Assembly (NCBI GenBank): GCA_014649575.1
Contig: BMTH01000001.1
Location: 1-64,000, forward strand
DNA length: 64,000 nt
From: Streptomyces griseoincarnatus
GTDB taxonomy: Bacteria; Actinomycetota; Actinomycetes; Streptomycetales; Streptomycetaceae
Direction: 5' to 3'
Shown: piece by piece, positions 8,062-31,754 of the stretch
Layout of the letters: each line of letters starts with the position of its first letter
Position numbering within the stretch: the first letter of the stretch is position 1
Made by a program: the position numbers and the translations under genes
Notes under the pieces: generated by a model
Databases searched by the model: none
What the model saw: the letters and a program-made list of their open reading frames with translations, nothing else
Told to the model about the DNA's origin: nothing

Positions 8062-11000
8062 TCAGCGGGTGCCGCGGCCCGCCAGCGAGGTCGTGACGTG
8101 CTCGGCGATCAGGCGGGGGGTCGGGTGCCGCAGCACCATGTTCGCCCGCAGTCTGAGCCCGGTGGACGCGGTGAGCCGTTTGCTCAGCTCCGCCGAGAGC
8201 ATCGAGTCGAAGCCGATCTTCAGGACCTCCTCGTCGGGGTCGACGGCCTGGCCGGCGGAGTGCCCGAGGACGACGGCGACCCGCTCCAGGACGTGGTCGA
8301 GGACGAGGGCGCGCGCGTCCTCCTCGCCCAGGCCGGCGATCCGCTCCGACAGGGGGACGCGGGTGTCGTCGGCGGCGGGGGGCTGCTCCGTCGCGGGCAG
8401 CTGCGCGGTGGGCGCGGTGTGCGCGGGGTTCAGCCAGTACCGGCGCCGCTGGAACGCGTACGTCGGCAGGTCCACGCGCCTGCGGGTGGTGAACAGGGCG
8501 GACCAGTCGACGGACCCGCCGTGGACGTGGAACTGGGCCAGCGAGCCCAGGACGGTCTCCACCTCGTCACGGTCCCGGCGCGTGGACGACAGGACCAGCG
8601 CGTCGGCCGCGTCCTCGACGGTCTCCTGCACCGGGACGGTCAGCACGGGGTGCGGGCTCATCTCCACGAACACCCGGAAGCCGTCCTCGGCCAGCCGCCG
8701 CACGGACGTCTCGAAGACGACCTTCCCGCGCAGGTTGTCGTACCAGTAGCCGGCGTCCAGCCGCGCGGTGTCGGTCTTCTCGCCGTACAGGGTCGAGTAG
8801 AAGGGCAGCTTCGAGGTGCTGGGGCTGACGCCGGACAGCGCGGCGGTCACCTGGTCGCGGACCCGGGCCACGTGGTGGGAGTGGGAGGCGTAGTCGACGG
8901 ATATCCGCCGGGCCTGCGCGCCGTCGGCCTTCATCTTCTCGACGAACTCGTCGAGCGCGTCCGGTTCGCCGGACACCACCACCGAGCGGGGGCCGTTGAC
9001 GACGGCGACGCTGATCCTCCCCTCCCACGGGGCGAGGCGCTGCTCCACGACGTCGGCGGACTCGGCGACCGAGGCCATGCCGCCGTGGCCGTTCAGATCC
9101 ACGAGGGCCTTGCTGCGCAGCGCGACGACCCGGGTGGCGTCCCGCAGGGACAGCGCGCCGCTCACGTACGCGGCGGCGATCTCGCCCTGGCTGTGGCCGA
9201 CCACCGCGGCCGGCTCCACGCCCCAGGACCGCCACAGGGCGGCCATGGACGCCATCACGGAGAACAGCGCCGGCTGGACCACGTCCACCCGGTCCAGGCC
9301 CGGCGCCCCTGCCGTGCCGCGCACCACGTCGAGCAACGACCAGTCGACCCATTCGGCCAGGGCGTCGGCGCACGCGTCGAGGGACTCGGCGAAGACCGGG
9401 AAGGCGTCGTACAGCTGCCGTCCCATGCCCGCCCACTGTGAGCCCTGGCCGGGGAACACGAAGGCGACCGGGCCCGTCCCGGCGGCGGTGACGCCGCTCA
9501 CCACGGCGGTGGACTCCGCGCCGTCGCCGAGCGCCGTCAGACCGTTCAGCAGTTCGTCCTGGTCCCGGCCGAGCACCACCGCGCGGTGTTCGAACGCCGT
9601 CCGGCCCGACACCAGGGACCAGCCGGCGCCGGCGAGGTCCAGGTCCGTGCCGGCGGCGACGTCGCGGAGCCTGCCCGCCTGTGCGCGCAGGGCCGCCGCG
9701 CTCCGGCCCGACAGCACCCACGGCACGAGTCCGCCGCGGACGCCCGCCCCGGGCCCGTCCGCGTCCGCCCGCTCCTCGTCCGTCCGCTCCTCGGGAGGTG
9801 GCTCCTCCAGGACGACGTGCGCGTTGGTGCCGCTGACGCCGAAGGAGGACACACCGGCCCGCCGGGGAGCGTCGGCGCGGGTCCACTCACGGCCCTCGAC
9901 GAGCAGTTCGACGTCGCCGGAGGACCAGTCGACGTGTGAGGTGGGCGCGTCCACGTGCAGGGTCTTGGGGAGGTATCCGTGGCGCAGGGCCATCACGGTC
10001 TTGATGACGCCGCCGACTCCGGCGGCGGCCATGGCATGCCCGAGGTTCGACTTCAGGGAGCCCAGCCACAGCGGCCGGTCCTCGGCCCGGCCCTGCCCGT
10101 AGGCGGCGAGCACCGCGCCCGCCTCGATGGGATCGCCGAGGACGGTCCCGGTGCCGTGGGCCTCGACCAGGTCGACCTCGCAGGGGGCGACGCCGGCGCT
10201 GGCCAGTGCCTTGCGGATCACCGCCTCCTGGGCGCGGCCGTTGGGGGCGGTCAGGCCGTTGCTGGCCCCGTCCTGGTTGACGGCGCTGCCGCGGACGACG
10301 GCCAGCACCGGGTGCCCGTTGCGGCGGGCGTCGGACAGCCGCTCCAGCAGCAGGACGCCCACGCCCTCGGCCCAGCCGGTGCCGTCGGCGCCGTCCGCGA
10401 AGGCCTTGCACCGGCCGCCCGCCGACAGGGCGCCGAGCCGGGAGAACTCCACGAACATCGCGGGCGTCGAGATGACCGACGCCCCGCCGGCCAGCGCGAG
10501 GGAGCACTCCCCCGAGCGCAGGGACTGCACCGCCATGTGCAGGGCCACCAGGGACGACGAGCACGCCGTGTCCACGGACACCGCGGGTCCCGTCAGGCCC
10601 AGTTGGTAGGCGACCCTGCCGGAGGCGACGCTGAGCGCGCTGCCGTACAGCAGGTAGCCCTCCAGTTCCTCGGGGCTGTTGTCCAGGAAGCGCCAGCCGT
10701 ACTCGGAGGAGCTGACGCCGGAGAAGACGCCGACGTCGGAGCCGCGCACCTCGGCGGGGACGATGCCGGCCCGTTCGAAGACCTCCCAGGACGTCTCCAG
10801 CAGCAGGCGGTGGTGCGGGTCGACCGCCAGCGCCTCGCGGGGGCTGATGCCGAAGAACTCGGCGTCGAAGCCCGCCACGTCGCTCAGGAACCCGCCCTGG
10901 CGGGTGTGCGAGTGGCCGGCGGTGCCGGGGTCGGGGTCGTACACGTCGCGCCAGCCGCGGTCCTTGGGGAAGTCGTCCACGACGTCCAGGCCGCCGCGCA

Positions 11001-11199
11001 CCACGCCCCACAGGTCCTCGGGCGAGGACACGCCGCCCGGGTAGCGGCACGCCATGGCGACCACGGCGACGGGCTCGCCGCGGCCGGCCTTCATGGCCTC
11101 GTTCTCCTGCCGGAGGCGGTCGCGCTCCTCCAGCAGTGTGCGGAGCGCCCGCTGGACCCGGTCCGCGCCGTCCGCTGTGCGATCCGCGGAGTTGGTCAT
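8062..11199 (-). CDS. Type I PKS module KS-AT-ACP (third extension)
   Basis: About 1045 residues. An N-terminal docking coiled coil (about 8-35) is followed by KS (about 38-460, active-site VDTACSSSL, later EAHGTGT and [10 protein letters not shown]), AT (about 555-865, GHSQG and YASH, a methylmalonyl-type signature) and ACP (about 955-1030, [11 protein letters not shown]). There is no KR, DH or ER, so the beta-ketone should remain. ATG 11199 is 5 nt after the stop of the previous PKS gene. It is the last PKS gene and is followed by the C-A-PCP NRPS, so the beta-ketoacyl chain should pass to that C domain. Its ketone sets up hemiketal formation in the proposed product. Confidence 0.92.
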   Translation of the reverse strand: MTNSADRTADGADRVQRALRTLLEERDRLRQENEAMKAGRGEPVAVVAMACRYPGGVSSPEDLWGVVRGGLDVVDDFPKDRGWRDVYDPDPGTAGHSHTRQGGFLSDVAGFDAEFFGISPREALAVDPHHRLLLETSWEVFERAGIVPAEVRGSDVGVFSGVSSSEYGWRFLDNSPEELEGYLLYGSALSVASGRVAYQLGLTGPAVSVDTACSSSLVALHMAVQSLRSGECSLALAGGASVISTPAMFVEFSRLGALSAGGRCKAFADGADGTGWAEGVGVLLLERLSDARRNGHPVLAVVRGSAVNQDGASNGLTAPNGRAQEAVIRKALASAGVAPCEVDLVEAHGTGTVLGDPIEAGAVLAAYGQGRAEDRPLWLGSLKSNLGHAMAAAGVGGVIKTVMALRHGYLPKTLHVDAPTSHVDWSSGDVELLVEGREWTRADAPRRAGVSSFGVSGTNAHVVLEEPPPEERTDEERADADGPGAGVRGGLVPWVLSGRSAAALRAQAGRLRDVAAGTDLDLAGAGWSLVSGRTAFEHRAVVLGRDQDELLNGLTALGDGAESTAVVSGVTAAGTGPVAFVFPGQGSQWAGMGRQLYDAFPVFAESLDACADALAEWVDWSLLDVVRGTAGAPGLDRVDVVQPALFSVMASMAALWRSWGVEPAAVVGHSQGEIAAAYVSGALSLRDATRVVALRSKALVDLNGHGGMASVAESADVVEQRLAPWEGRISVAVVNGPRSVVVSGEPDALDEFVEKMKADGAQARRISVDYASHSHHVARVRDQVTAALSGVSPSTSKLPFYSTLYGEKTDTARLDAGYWYDNLRGKVVFETSVRRLAEDGFRVFVEMSPHPVLTVPVQETVEDAADALVLSSTRRDRDEVETVLGSLAQFHVHGGSVDWSALFTTRRRVDLPTYAFQRRRYWLNPAHTAPTAQLPATEQPPAADDTRVPLSERIAGLGEEDARALVLDHVLERVAVVLGHSAGQAVDPDEEVLKIGFDSMLSAELSKRLTASTGLRLRANMVLRHPTPRLIAEHVTTSLAGRGTR

Positions 11200-11204
11200 G
11201 TCTC

Positions 11205-17810
<6,606 letters not shown>

Positions 17811-17819
17811 CGTTCTCCC

Positions 17820-23375
<5,556 letters not shown>

Positions 23376-23390
23376 CAGGGCCTCCCCCAA

Positions 23391-23430
23391 GGGTGATTCA
23401 GGGTGCTTCAGGGCGATTCAGGGTGATGCA
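23391..23430. repeat. Four tandem 10-bp repeats
   Basis: Four head-to-tail decamers: GGGTGATTCA, GGGTGCTTCA, GGGCGATTCA, GGGTGATGCA. They fill most of the 70-bp gap between the loading PKS stop (23446) and the start of the next PKS gene (23375). They would lie in the operon mRNA just upstream of the ribosome binding site. Function unknown. Confidence 0.8.
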
Positions 23431-23445
23431 GAAGAGCAGGCGCGG

Positions 23446-26586
<3,141 letters not shown>

Positions 26587-26639
26587 GTGAAGTCCTTCCG
26601 GTTCCCTCGGCGTACGGCTCTCACGGGCTGCGCTGCTCC

Positions 26640-27380
26640 TCACCACCGGCGGGTCAGGGTCTTCAGCAGTTCGTCCGGCGCGTCCATGAAGTCGTGGTGG
26701 CCGCCGTCGAGGACGCGGAACTCGACGGAGTCGGCGTACGCGAGCCAGCCCTGGAGGTCGTCGAGGCTGACGTCGGGGTCGTCCCGCCAGTGCAGGACGA
26801 CGACGGGGCACGGCAGCGGGGCCGGCTCCTGTCTGCGGTAGGCGCCCGCCGCGGCGTGGTCACGCAGCAGCACCATGAGGCCCAGTTCGACCATGTCCGG
26901 CCGCGGTTCGATGCCCCGGCCGCGGATGAACGCCTCGACCTCGGCGCGCAGTTCGTCCTCGGTCATGGTGAGCATCCGGTCGCGCGAGGCGTCGTGCGGC
27001 GCGGGCTGGCCGGACACGAAGAGGCACTCGGGTGCGGGCAGGCCGAGGGCGGTGAGCCGGAGCACGGTCTCGTAGGCGGGCAGGGCGCCCGCGCAGTGCC
27101 CGAAGAACGCGTACGGCCTCTCCAGCAGGGGGGAGAGCGCTTCGGTGAGGCCGGCGGCGAGGTTGTCGTAGGTGCCGTAGTGGGGGTGGGCGAGCCGGTT
27201 CTCGCGGCCGGGGAACTGCACCGGGCAGACCTCGACGTCGTCGAGGGCGGCGGGCCAGGCGCTGAAGGCCGACGCCCCGGAACCGGAGAAGGGGAAGCAG
27301 AAGAGCCGGGCCGTGGCCTCGGGGGACGGCGGACGCACGAACCACGGCGACGCGGTGGCGGTGGTGGGACCGGAGGTCAT
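26640..27380 (-). CDS. Thioesterase-like acyltransferase with Cys nucleophile
   Basis: A 246-residue protein with the type II thioesterase fold (LFCFPFSGSGASAF, VQFPGRENR, late DGGHHDFMD with the catalytic His). Its nucleophile elbow is GHCAGA, with Cys where family members have Ser. Cys-type relatives such as CmaE (coronamic acid) and SyrC (syringomycin) shuttle aminoacyl groups between carrier proteins instead of hydrolysing them. Its start ATG overlaps the P450 stop by 4 bp (ATGA), and the P450 overlaps the PCP gene in the same way. This fits a cassette in which an amino acid is hydroxylated on the PCP and then moved on. Hydrolysis to a free beta-hydroxy amino acid, as by BpsD-cassette thioesterases, is the alternative. 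Confidence 0.85.
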   Translation of the reverse strand: MTSGPTTATASPWFVRPPSPEATARLFCFPFSGSGASAFSAWPAALDDVEVCPVQFPGRENRLAHPHYGTYDNLAAGLTEALSPLLERPYAFFGHCAGALPAYETVLRLTALGLPAPECLFVSGQPAPHDASRDRMLTMTEDELRAEVEAFIRGRGIEPRPDMVELGLMVLLRDHAAAGAYRRQEPAPLPCPVVVLHWRDDPDVSLDDLQGWLAYADSVEFRVLDGGHHDFMDAPDELLKTLTRRW

Positions 27381-28627
27381 GGCGTGTGCCGTTTCTGCGC
27401 GGCGACGGGGAGGTGGGTCATCCCGGCGATGAAGTACGACCGCAGGTGCTCCGGTTCGCCGGCGAGCTCGATCGACGCGCATCCGTCGAGGAGTTCCTCG
27501 AAGAAGATGCGCAGCGTCATCCGGGCCAGGGGCGCCCCGATGCAGAAGTGCGGTCCGAAGCCGAACGCGCCGTGGCGCTTGGCGCCGTCGCGCGTGATGT
27601 CGAAGGTGTGCGGGTCGGGGAAGACGGACGCGTCCCGGTTGGCCGAGCCGATCCAGGCGACGACCGCCCCGCGGGCCGGGATGGTGCCCCCGCCGATCTG
27701 GACGTCGTCGACCGCGTACCGCATGAAGTTGCAGGCGGCCGAGGTCCAGCGCAGTCCTTCCTCGACCAGGCCCGGGATCAGCGTCGGGTCGGCCTGGGCC
27801 TTGGCGTACTGCTCGGGCCGTTCGACGAGGGCCTGCACGGTGCCGGAGACGGTGTGCGGGGTCGTGACGTTGGCGCCCAGGAGGATGCTGTAGCCGTCGA
27901 GGGCGATCTCCTCGTCGCTCAGCGGGGCGCCTCCGGGGCGGACGCTCATGAGGTGGTGCAGGAGGCTGTCGTCCTCGCCGCCGTCCGCCCGCCGGGTGGT
28001 GGCCCAGTCCCGGACGTAGTTGAGGAGTTCGTGGTGGGAGATGGCCAGGGTCGCCGCCTCGCTGCCCACCAGGAAGTGCGGGTCGCAGGGGGCGGTGACC
28101 ATCGCGGTGAGCTGGACGAGTTCCGCCCAGTCCTTCTCGGGGATGCCGAGGAGCGGGCCGGTGACCAGCGCGGGGAGCAGCAGTGCCTGCTCGGCCAGGT
28201 CGAAGGTCTCGCCGTCGAGCGCCGGTTGCAGGAAGCGGCGGACCGTCGCGCGGATCTTGTCCTCCCAGGACCGTACGGCCCGGGCGGTGAGCTTGGCGTT
28301 GAGCGGCCGGCGGACCTCGGTGTGCCGGGGCGGGTCGGTGGACGTCATCAGGACGCCGGCGGCGGCGTCGTCCGTGCCGAGGTGGGTGGGCACCGTGCCG
28401 CGTTCCGAGGTGAACTCCCGGTGGTCGCCGAGCACCCGGCGGACGTCCTCGTAGCGGGTGACCGACCAGAACTCCCGGCCGTCGGGGAGGACCTGGTGGT
28501 GCAGGGGGGCACGCTCGCGCATCACGTCCCAGATCGGGTGCGGGTCGCCCGTGGAGTAGAGGTCCAGGTCGAACAGGTCGAGGGTGTCGAGGTCGACGTC
28601 GCGCGCGGGACCCGGCGTGAGCCTCAC
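27377..28627 (-). CDS. Cytochrome P450 (probable aminoacyl-PCP hydroxylase)
   Basis: A 416-residue soluble bacterial P450. The heme loop is FGFGPHFCIGAPLAR (Cys thiolate ligand) and the K-helix has EEGLRW. The I-helix reads LGANVTTPHT: the acidic residue usual before the Thr pair is Val, as happens in some specialised P450s. GTG 28627 overlaps the PCP stop (GTGA), and its own stop overlaps the next ATG, so translation of PCP, P450 and acyltransferase is coupled. PCP-P450-thioesterase cassettes in other clusters (nikkomycin, vancomycin) beta-hydroxylate a PCP-bound amino acid. Here beta-hydroxyleucine or beta-hydroxyvaline is the natural guess (inference). Redox partners are not encoded nearby. 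Confidence 0.92.
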   Translation of the reverse strand: MRLTPGPARDVDLDTLDLFDLDLYSTGDPHPIWDVMRERAPLHHQVLPDGREFWSVTRYEDVRRVLGDHREFTSERGTVPTHLGTDDAAAGVLMTSTDPPRHTEVRRPLNAKLTARAVRSWEDKIRATVRRFLQPALDGETFDLAEQALLLPALVTGPLLGIPEKDWAELVQLTAMVTAPCDPHFLVGSEAATLAISHHELLNYVRDWATTRRADGGEDDSLLHHLMSVRPGGAPLSDEEIALDGYSILLGANVTTPHTVSGTVQALVERPEQYAKAQADPTLIPGLVEEGLRWTSAACNFMRYAVDDVQIGGGTIPARGAVVAWIGSANRDASVFPDPHTFDITRDGAKRHGAFGFGPHFCIGAPLARMTLRIFFEELLDGCASIELAGEPEHLRSYFIAGMTHLPVAAQKRHTP

Positions 28628-28938
28628 GTCCCGGCCCTCCCCTGCTCGATCAGCTCGGCGACCTTGGCGGGGGTCCCCGCGAGGTAGAAGTCGCGCACGG
28701 ACAGGCGGACGCCGTGGTCCAGCAGCACCCGTTCGATGATCTTGATTCCGGCCAGCGAGTTGCCGCCGAGCGCGAAGAAGTCGTCCTCCGGCCCCACTCC
28801 GGGGCTGCCGAGGTGTTCCCCCCACAGCTCGGCGATCTCCTGCGCCAGGGCCGCCGACGCGCCCGAAGGCCCGGCCTGCGGCTGCGGCGTCTCTTCCTGC
28901 CCACCTCGCTCGTGGACCATCTGCGGTGAGGATTCCAT
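28624..28938 (-). CDS. Stand-alone peptidyl carrier protein (P450 partner)
   Basis: A 104-residue protein. The first 28 residues are polar and Gln/Glu/Pro-rich. The rest is one PCP domain with DDFFALGGNSLAGIKI, where Ser carries phosphopantetheine; GGNS is PCP-like, not ACP-like. It is the first gene of the PCP-P450-acyltransferase-PKS operon. ATG 28938 has AAGGAAGGG upstream. An imperfect copy of the cluster palindrome lies 21 bp before the start. No dedicated A domain is next to it, so it must be charged in trans, for example by the A domain at 53928-55535 or by an unseen gene. Confidence 0.92.
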   Translation of the reverse strand: MESSPQMVHERGGQEETPQPQAGPSGASAALAQEIAELWGEHLGSPGVGPEDDFFALGGNSLAGIKIIERVLLDHGVRLSVRDFYLAGTPAKVAELIEQGRAGT

Positions 28939-28958
28939 TTCCAGCCCTTCCTTCGCAC

Positions 28959-28976
28959 TGTCCCGCCGGCGAGACA
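28959..28976. promoter_or_regulatory. Cluster palindrome, imperfect copy
   Basis: TGTCCCGCCGGCGAGACA differs from the 18-bp core by one base. It lies 21 bp upstream of the PCP start codon, so it probably overlaps the promoter or leader of the PCP-P450-PKS operon. It contains CGCCGGCG. Proposed target of the LmbU-family regulator. Confidence 0.65.
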
Positions 28977-29128
28977 CATTCTTCGAATGGCCGAATCGAG
29001 TGTCGCGTGCGTCCGCCTTTCCGCACACCGCTGCCGGCGGTGTGCGGCACCCGCCGGCCGGTGGGGTTGAGAGCGCACCGGTACGCCCGCACGCTGACAC
29101 TTCCGGAACATCCGCTCCCCGGACAGCC

Positions 29129-29144
29129 GTCCCGCCGGCGGGAC
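29129..29144. promoter_or_regulatory. Cluster palindrome, 16-bp perfect copy
   Basis: GTCCCGCCGGCGGGAC, a perfect 16-bp palindrome 122 bp upstream of the monooxygenase start. Both neighbouring genes point away from it, so it cannot be a terminator here. This supports an operator role for the whole set. Confidence 0.7.
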
Positions 29145-29266
29145 AGGGGAAGCGGGAAATCGGCTCGCTTTTCACGCAACGGGGAAATGGCCCGACGCCG
29201 GCACAGGCTCGGTGAAGCGGCACTGGAATTTCAGTGGAGCAGCACTGGAAATAAGGGGGCAACGAC

Positions 29267-30784
29267 GTGGAACACACCGGCATGGACGCGGACGTGGTGG
29301 TCGCGGGCGCCGGGCCGACCGGTCTGATGCTCGCCTGTGAGCTGCGGCTGGCCGGCGTCGACGTGGTGGTGGCCGAGCGCCTCGCCGGGCCCACGGGCGA
29401 GTCCCGGGCCGGCGGGATCCACTCCCGCACCCTGGAGGTGCTGGACCAGCGCGGGATCCTGGACCGCTTCCTGGCGGAGGGCGAGCTGCAGCCGGTGGGC
29501 CACTTCGCGGGCCTGTACCTGGAGTTCGACGAGTCCGAGTCCCGGCATCCCTACCCGCTGATGATCCTCCAGTCCGCCATCGAGCGGCTGTTGGAGGAGT
29601 GGGCCGCCGAACTCGGTGTGCGGGTGCTCAGGTCGGCCGGGGTCAGCGGTCTGCGCCAGGACGAGCACGGCGTGACGGTCGAGCTGGACCGGCCGAGGGC
29701 CGGGCCCGCGACGCTGCGCGCCCGCTACCTGGTGGGTTGCGACGGCGGGCGCAGTACGGTGCGCAAGCTGGCGGGCATCGACTTCCCCGGCACCGAGGCG
29801 ACGATGACCGCGCTGATCGGCGACGTGGAACTCCCGGAGCTCACCGAGGACTACGTGTGGGTGCGGCGTACCCCGGCCGGCGACTACTCGGCGATCGCCT
29901 TCGAGCCGGGCTGGTTCCGGGTGATCACCTCCGAGTTCGACCGGGTCGCGGGCCGCGACGACGCCGTGACGTTCGAGCAGCTCCGCGCATCCCTGGTGCG
30001 GGTGGCGGGGACCGACTTCGGGATGCGCAACCCCCGGTGGGTGTCCCGGTTCAGCGACGCCGCGCGGCAGGCCGCCGAGTACCGCAGGGGCCGGGTGCTG
30101 CTCGCGGGCGACGCGGCCCACATCCACTTCCCGGCCGGCGGGCAGGGCCTGAACATGGGCGTGCAGGACGCGGTCAATCTCGGCTGGAAGCTCGCCTCGG
30201 TGGTGCGCGGCCGGGCGCCTCAGAGCCTGCTGGACACTTATCACGCCGAGCGCCATCCGGTCGCGGCGCGCGTGCTGCACAACACGCGGGCGCAGTCGGC
30301 CCTGGTGCGGCCCGGCCCGCAGACGGACGCGCTGCGCGAGGTGTTCGGCTCGCTCATGGTGTCCGACGACGTCAACCGGTACTTGCGTCACCTGCTGAAC
30401 GCGCTGGACATCCGGTATCCGGTCGACGGCGACCATCCGCTGGAGGGACGCCGGGTCCCCGACGCCGACCTGAAGACGGCCGAGGGGGTCATCGGCGTGC
30501 ACGAGTTGCTGCACGCCGGCCGCCCCGTGCTGTTGGACCTGCACGGCAGCCCGGAGGTGGCGGCGGTCGCCGGCGGCTGGGCCGGCCGCGTGGACCTGGT
30601 GGAGGCGCGCGGCGAGGACGACCACTGGACCGTCCCGGTCATCGGGGAGGTCGCCGCTCCGGCCGCGCTGCTGATCCGTCCCGACGGCCATGTCGCCTGG
30701 GCGGCCGACGAGGGCGGCGCGGGCGGCGGCGACGCGCTGCGGACCGCCCTCACCACCTGGTGCGGGCCGGCCGCCCACGGCTGA
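29267..30784 (+). CDS. FAD-dependent monooxygenase (aromatic-hydroxylase family)
   Basis: A 505-residue class A flavoprotein monooxygenase of the family that includes polyketide hydroxylases such as RdmE/PgaE. It has the N-terminal FAD-binding VVVAGAGPTGLMLA, the DG motif VGCDGGRSTVRK near residue 160, and GDAAHIHFPAGGQGLNMGVQD near 280. A C-terminal thioredoxin-like extension follows. GTG 29267 was chosen because AAGGGGG lies 8 nt upstream; ATG 29282 lacks one. It is the only biosynthetic gene on the plus strand in the middle of the cluster and has its own palindrome. It may hydroxylate the acyl chain, for example at C-2 as in azinothricin-type side chains (inference), or the peptide. Confidence 0.9.
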   Translation: MEHTGMDADVVVAGAGPTGLMLACELRLAGVDVVVAERLAGPTGESRAGGIHSRTLEVLDQRGILDRFLAEGELQPVGHFAGLYLEFDESESRHPYPLMILQSAIERLLEEWAAELGVRVLRSAGVSGLRQDEHGVTVELDRPRAGPATLRARYLVGCDGGRSTVRKLAGIDFPGTEATMTALIGDVELPELTEDYVWVRRTPAGDYSAIAFEPGWFRVITSEFDRVAGRDDAVTFEQLRASLVRVAGTDFGMRNPRWVSRFSDAARQAAEYRRGRVLLAGDAAHIHFPAGGQGLNMGVQDAVNLGWKLASVVRGRAPQSLLDTYHAERHPVAARVLHNTRAQSALVRPGPQTDALREVFGSLMVSDDVNRYLRHLLNALDIRYPVDGDHPLEGRRVPDADLKTAEGVIGVHELLHAGRPVLLDLHGSPEVAAVAGGWAGRVDLVEARGEDDHWTVPVIGEVAAPAALLIRPDGHVAWAADEGGAGGGDALRTALTTWCGPAAHG

Positions 30785-30804
30785 CCGGGCACTCCTGACA
30801 ACCG

Positions 30805-30835
30805 GCCGCCGGGACCACATCGTGGTCCCGGCGGC
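30805..30835 (+). terminator. Strong stem-loop after the monooxygenase
   Basis: A 14-bp perfect stem (GCCGCCGGGACCAC and complement) with a 3-nt loop, followed by TTT. It starts 21 bp after the monooxygenase stop and is a typical intrinsic-type terminator. Confidence 0.8.
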
Positions 30836-30896
30836 TTTCGCCGTACCCGGGGGCGACGCACGCCGGCGTCAGCCCGAGGTGCCGGCGGACAGCGCG

Positions 30897-30934
30897 GCGC
30901 CGCCCCGGCGACCGGTGGGTCGCCGGGGCGGCGC
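30897..30934 (-). terminator. Strong stem-loop after the NRPS operon
   Basis: A 17-bp perfect stem (GCGCCGCCCCGGCGACC and complement) around GGTG. It lies 22 bp beyond the stop of the minus-strand thioesterase that ends the NRPS operon. With the hairpin at 30805 it insulates the two converging transcripts. Confidence 0.8.
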
Positions 30935-30955
30935 GGGAGAGGAGGGAGGTGCCCG

Positions 30956-31690
30956 TCAGCGCTCGCGGGCGGACTCCGCCTCGATCACGTCGAGCACCTC
31001 ACGGCCGAGATCGACCAGGTACATGTGGTCGCCCGGGAACTCGGCGTAGCCGAAGCCTGCCGTGGTCGCGTCCCGCCACTGCCGGGCCTCCTCCGCGGTG
31101 ACCAGGCCGTCCCGGTCGCCGCGCAGCGAGGTGACCGGCACCGGCACCGGTACGTCGGTGCTCGGGACGTACGCCTCGTGCATCTCGCAGTCGGCCTGGA
31201 GGGTGGGCAGGATCAGTTCCCGCATCTCCGGGTGGTCGAGGGCCTCGTGCCGGAACCCGGCGAACTCCTCGACCCGGGCGAGGAACTCGTCGCCCTCCAG
31301 CCCCGCCGCACGCCGCTCGCGCTGCGTCCACGGCCCGGGCGAGCCGCTGACGACCAGCCGCTCGACGTGCACGCCGCGCGCGCCCAGCAGGTGTGTCAGC
31401 TCGTAGGCGAGGACCGCGCCCAGGCTGTGCCCGAACAGCACGGTCCGCGCTCCCTCGCCGAGGTCCGCGGCGACGGCGTCGATCTCGCCCTTGGCCGCCT
31501 CGACGACGTTGCGGTACGGCGGGTCCAGGAACCGCCGCTCCCTGCCGGGCAGTTCGACCGACGTCACCCGCCACCGGTCCCCCGCCAGCTGCTGCCACGG
31601 GTGGAAGAAGGACGGACCCGCGCCGGCGAACGGCACGCACAGCAGCGTGGTCCGCTCCTGGCCTGGTGTGGACGTACCGGGTGCGCTCAT
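30956..31690 (-). CDS. Type II thioesterase (NRPS operon)
   Basis: A 244-residue type II thioesterase: LLCVPFAGAGPSFFHPW, ELPGRERR, Ser nucleophile in GHSLGA, late FPGDHMYL carrying His. It is the last gene of the minus-strand NRPS operon, 64 bp after the TE-containing NRPS gene, so an editing role for that assembly line is the simplest reading. ATG 31690 was taken as start, with a GGGGG stretch a few bases upstream; the open frame begins with a TTG at 31699. Confidence 0.9.
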   Translation of the reverse strand: MSAPGTSTPGQERTTLLCVPFAGAGPSFFHPWQQLAGDRWRVTSVELPGRERRFLDPPYRNVVEAAKGEIDAVAADLGEGARTVLFGHSLGAVLAYELTHLLGARGVHVERLVVSGSPGPWTQRERRAAGLEGDEFLARVEEFAGFRHEALDHPEMRELILPTLQADCEMHEAYVPSTDVPVPVPVTSLRGDRDGLVTAEEARQWRDATTAGFGYAEFPGDHMYLVDLGREVLDVIEAESARER

Positions 31691-31754
31691 CGGGACCAAC
31701 CCCCGTCCTCACTGTGACGGTCCGCCGATCCGGCTCCGGGAAGGCGCCGGCCGG

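Larger units (their letters stand above)
28939..29266. promoter_or_regulatory. Divergent control region (PCP operon / flavin monooxygenase)
   Basis: This 328-bp region separates the minus-strand PCP-P450-PKS operon from the plus-strand monooxygenase. It carries two copies of the cluster palindrome (28959-28976 and 29129-29144), one toward each gene. Close to the monooxygenase there is a repeated CACTGGAA (29221-29228 and 29243-29250, 22 bp apart, same helix face) with an inverted CAGTG between. No clear -35/-10 pair and no extra gene were recognised. Confidence 0.6.

Noticed and set aside
29129..29144. Palindrome as a simple transcription terminator
   Set aside because: Both flanking genes are transcribed away from it, so there is no transcript to end here. 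The operator reading is preferred for the set.
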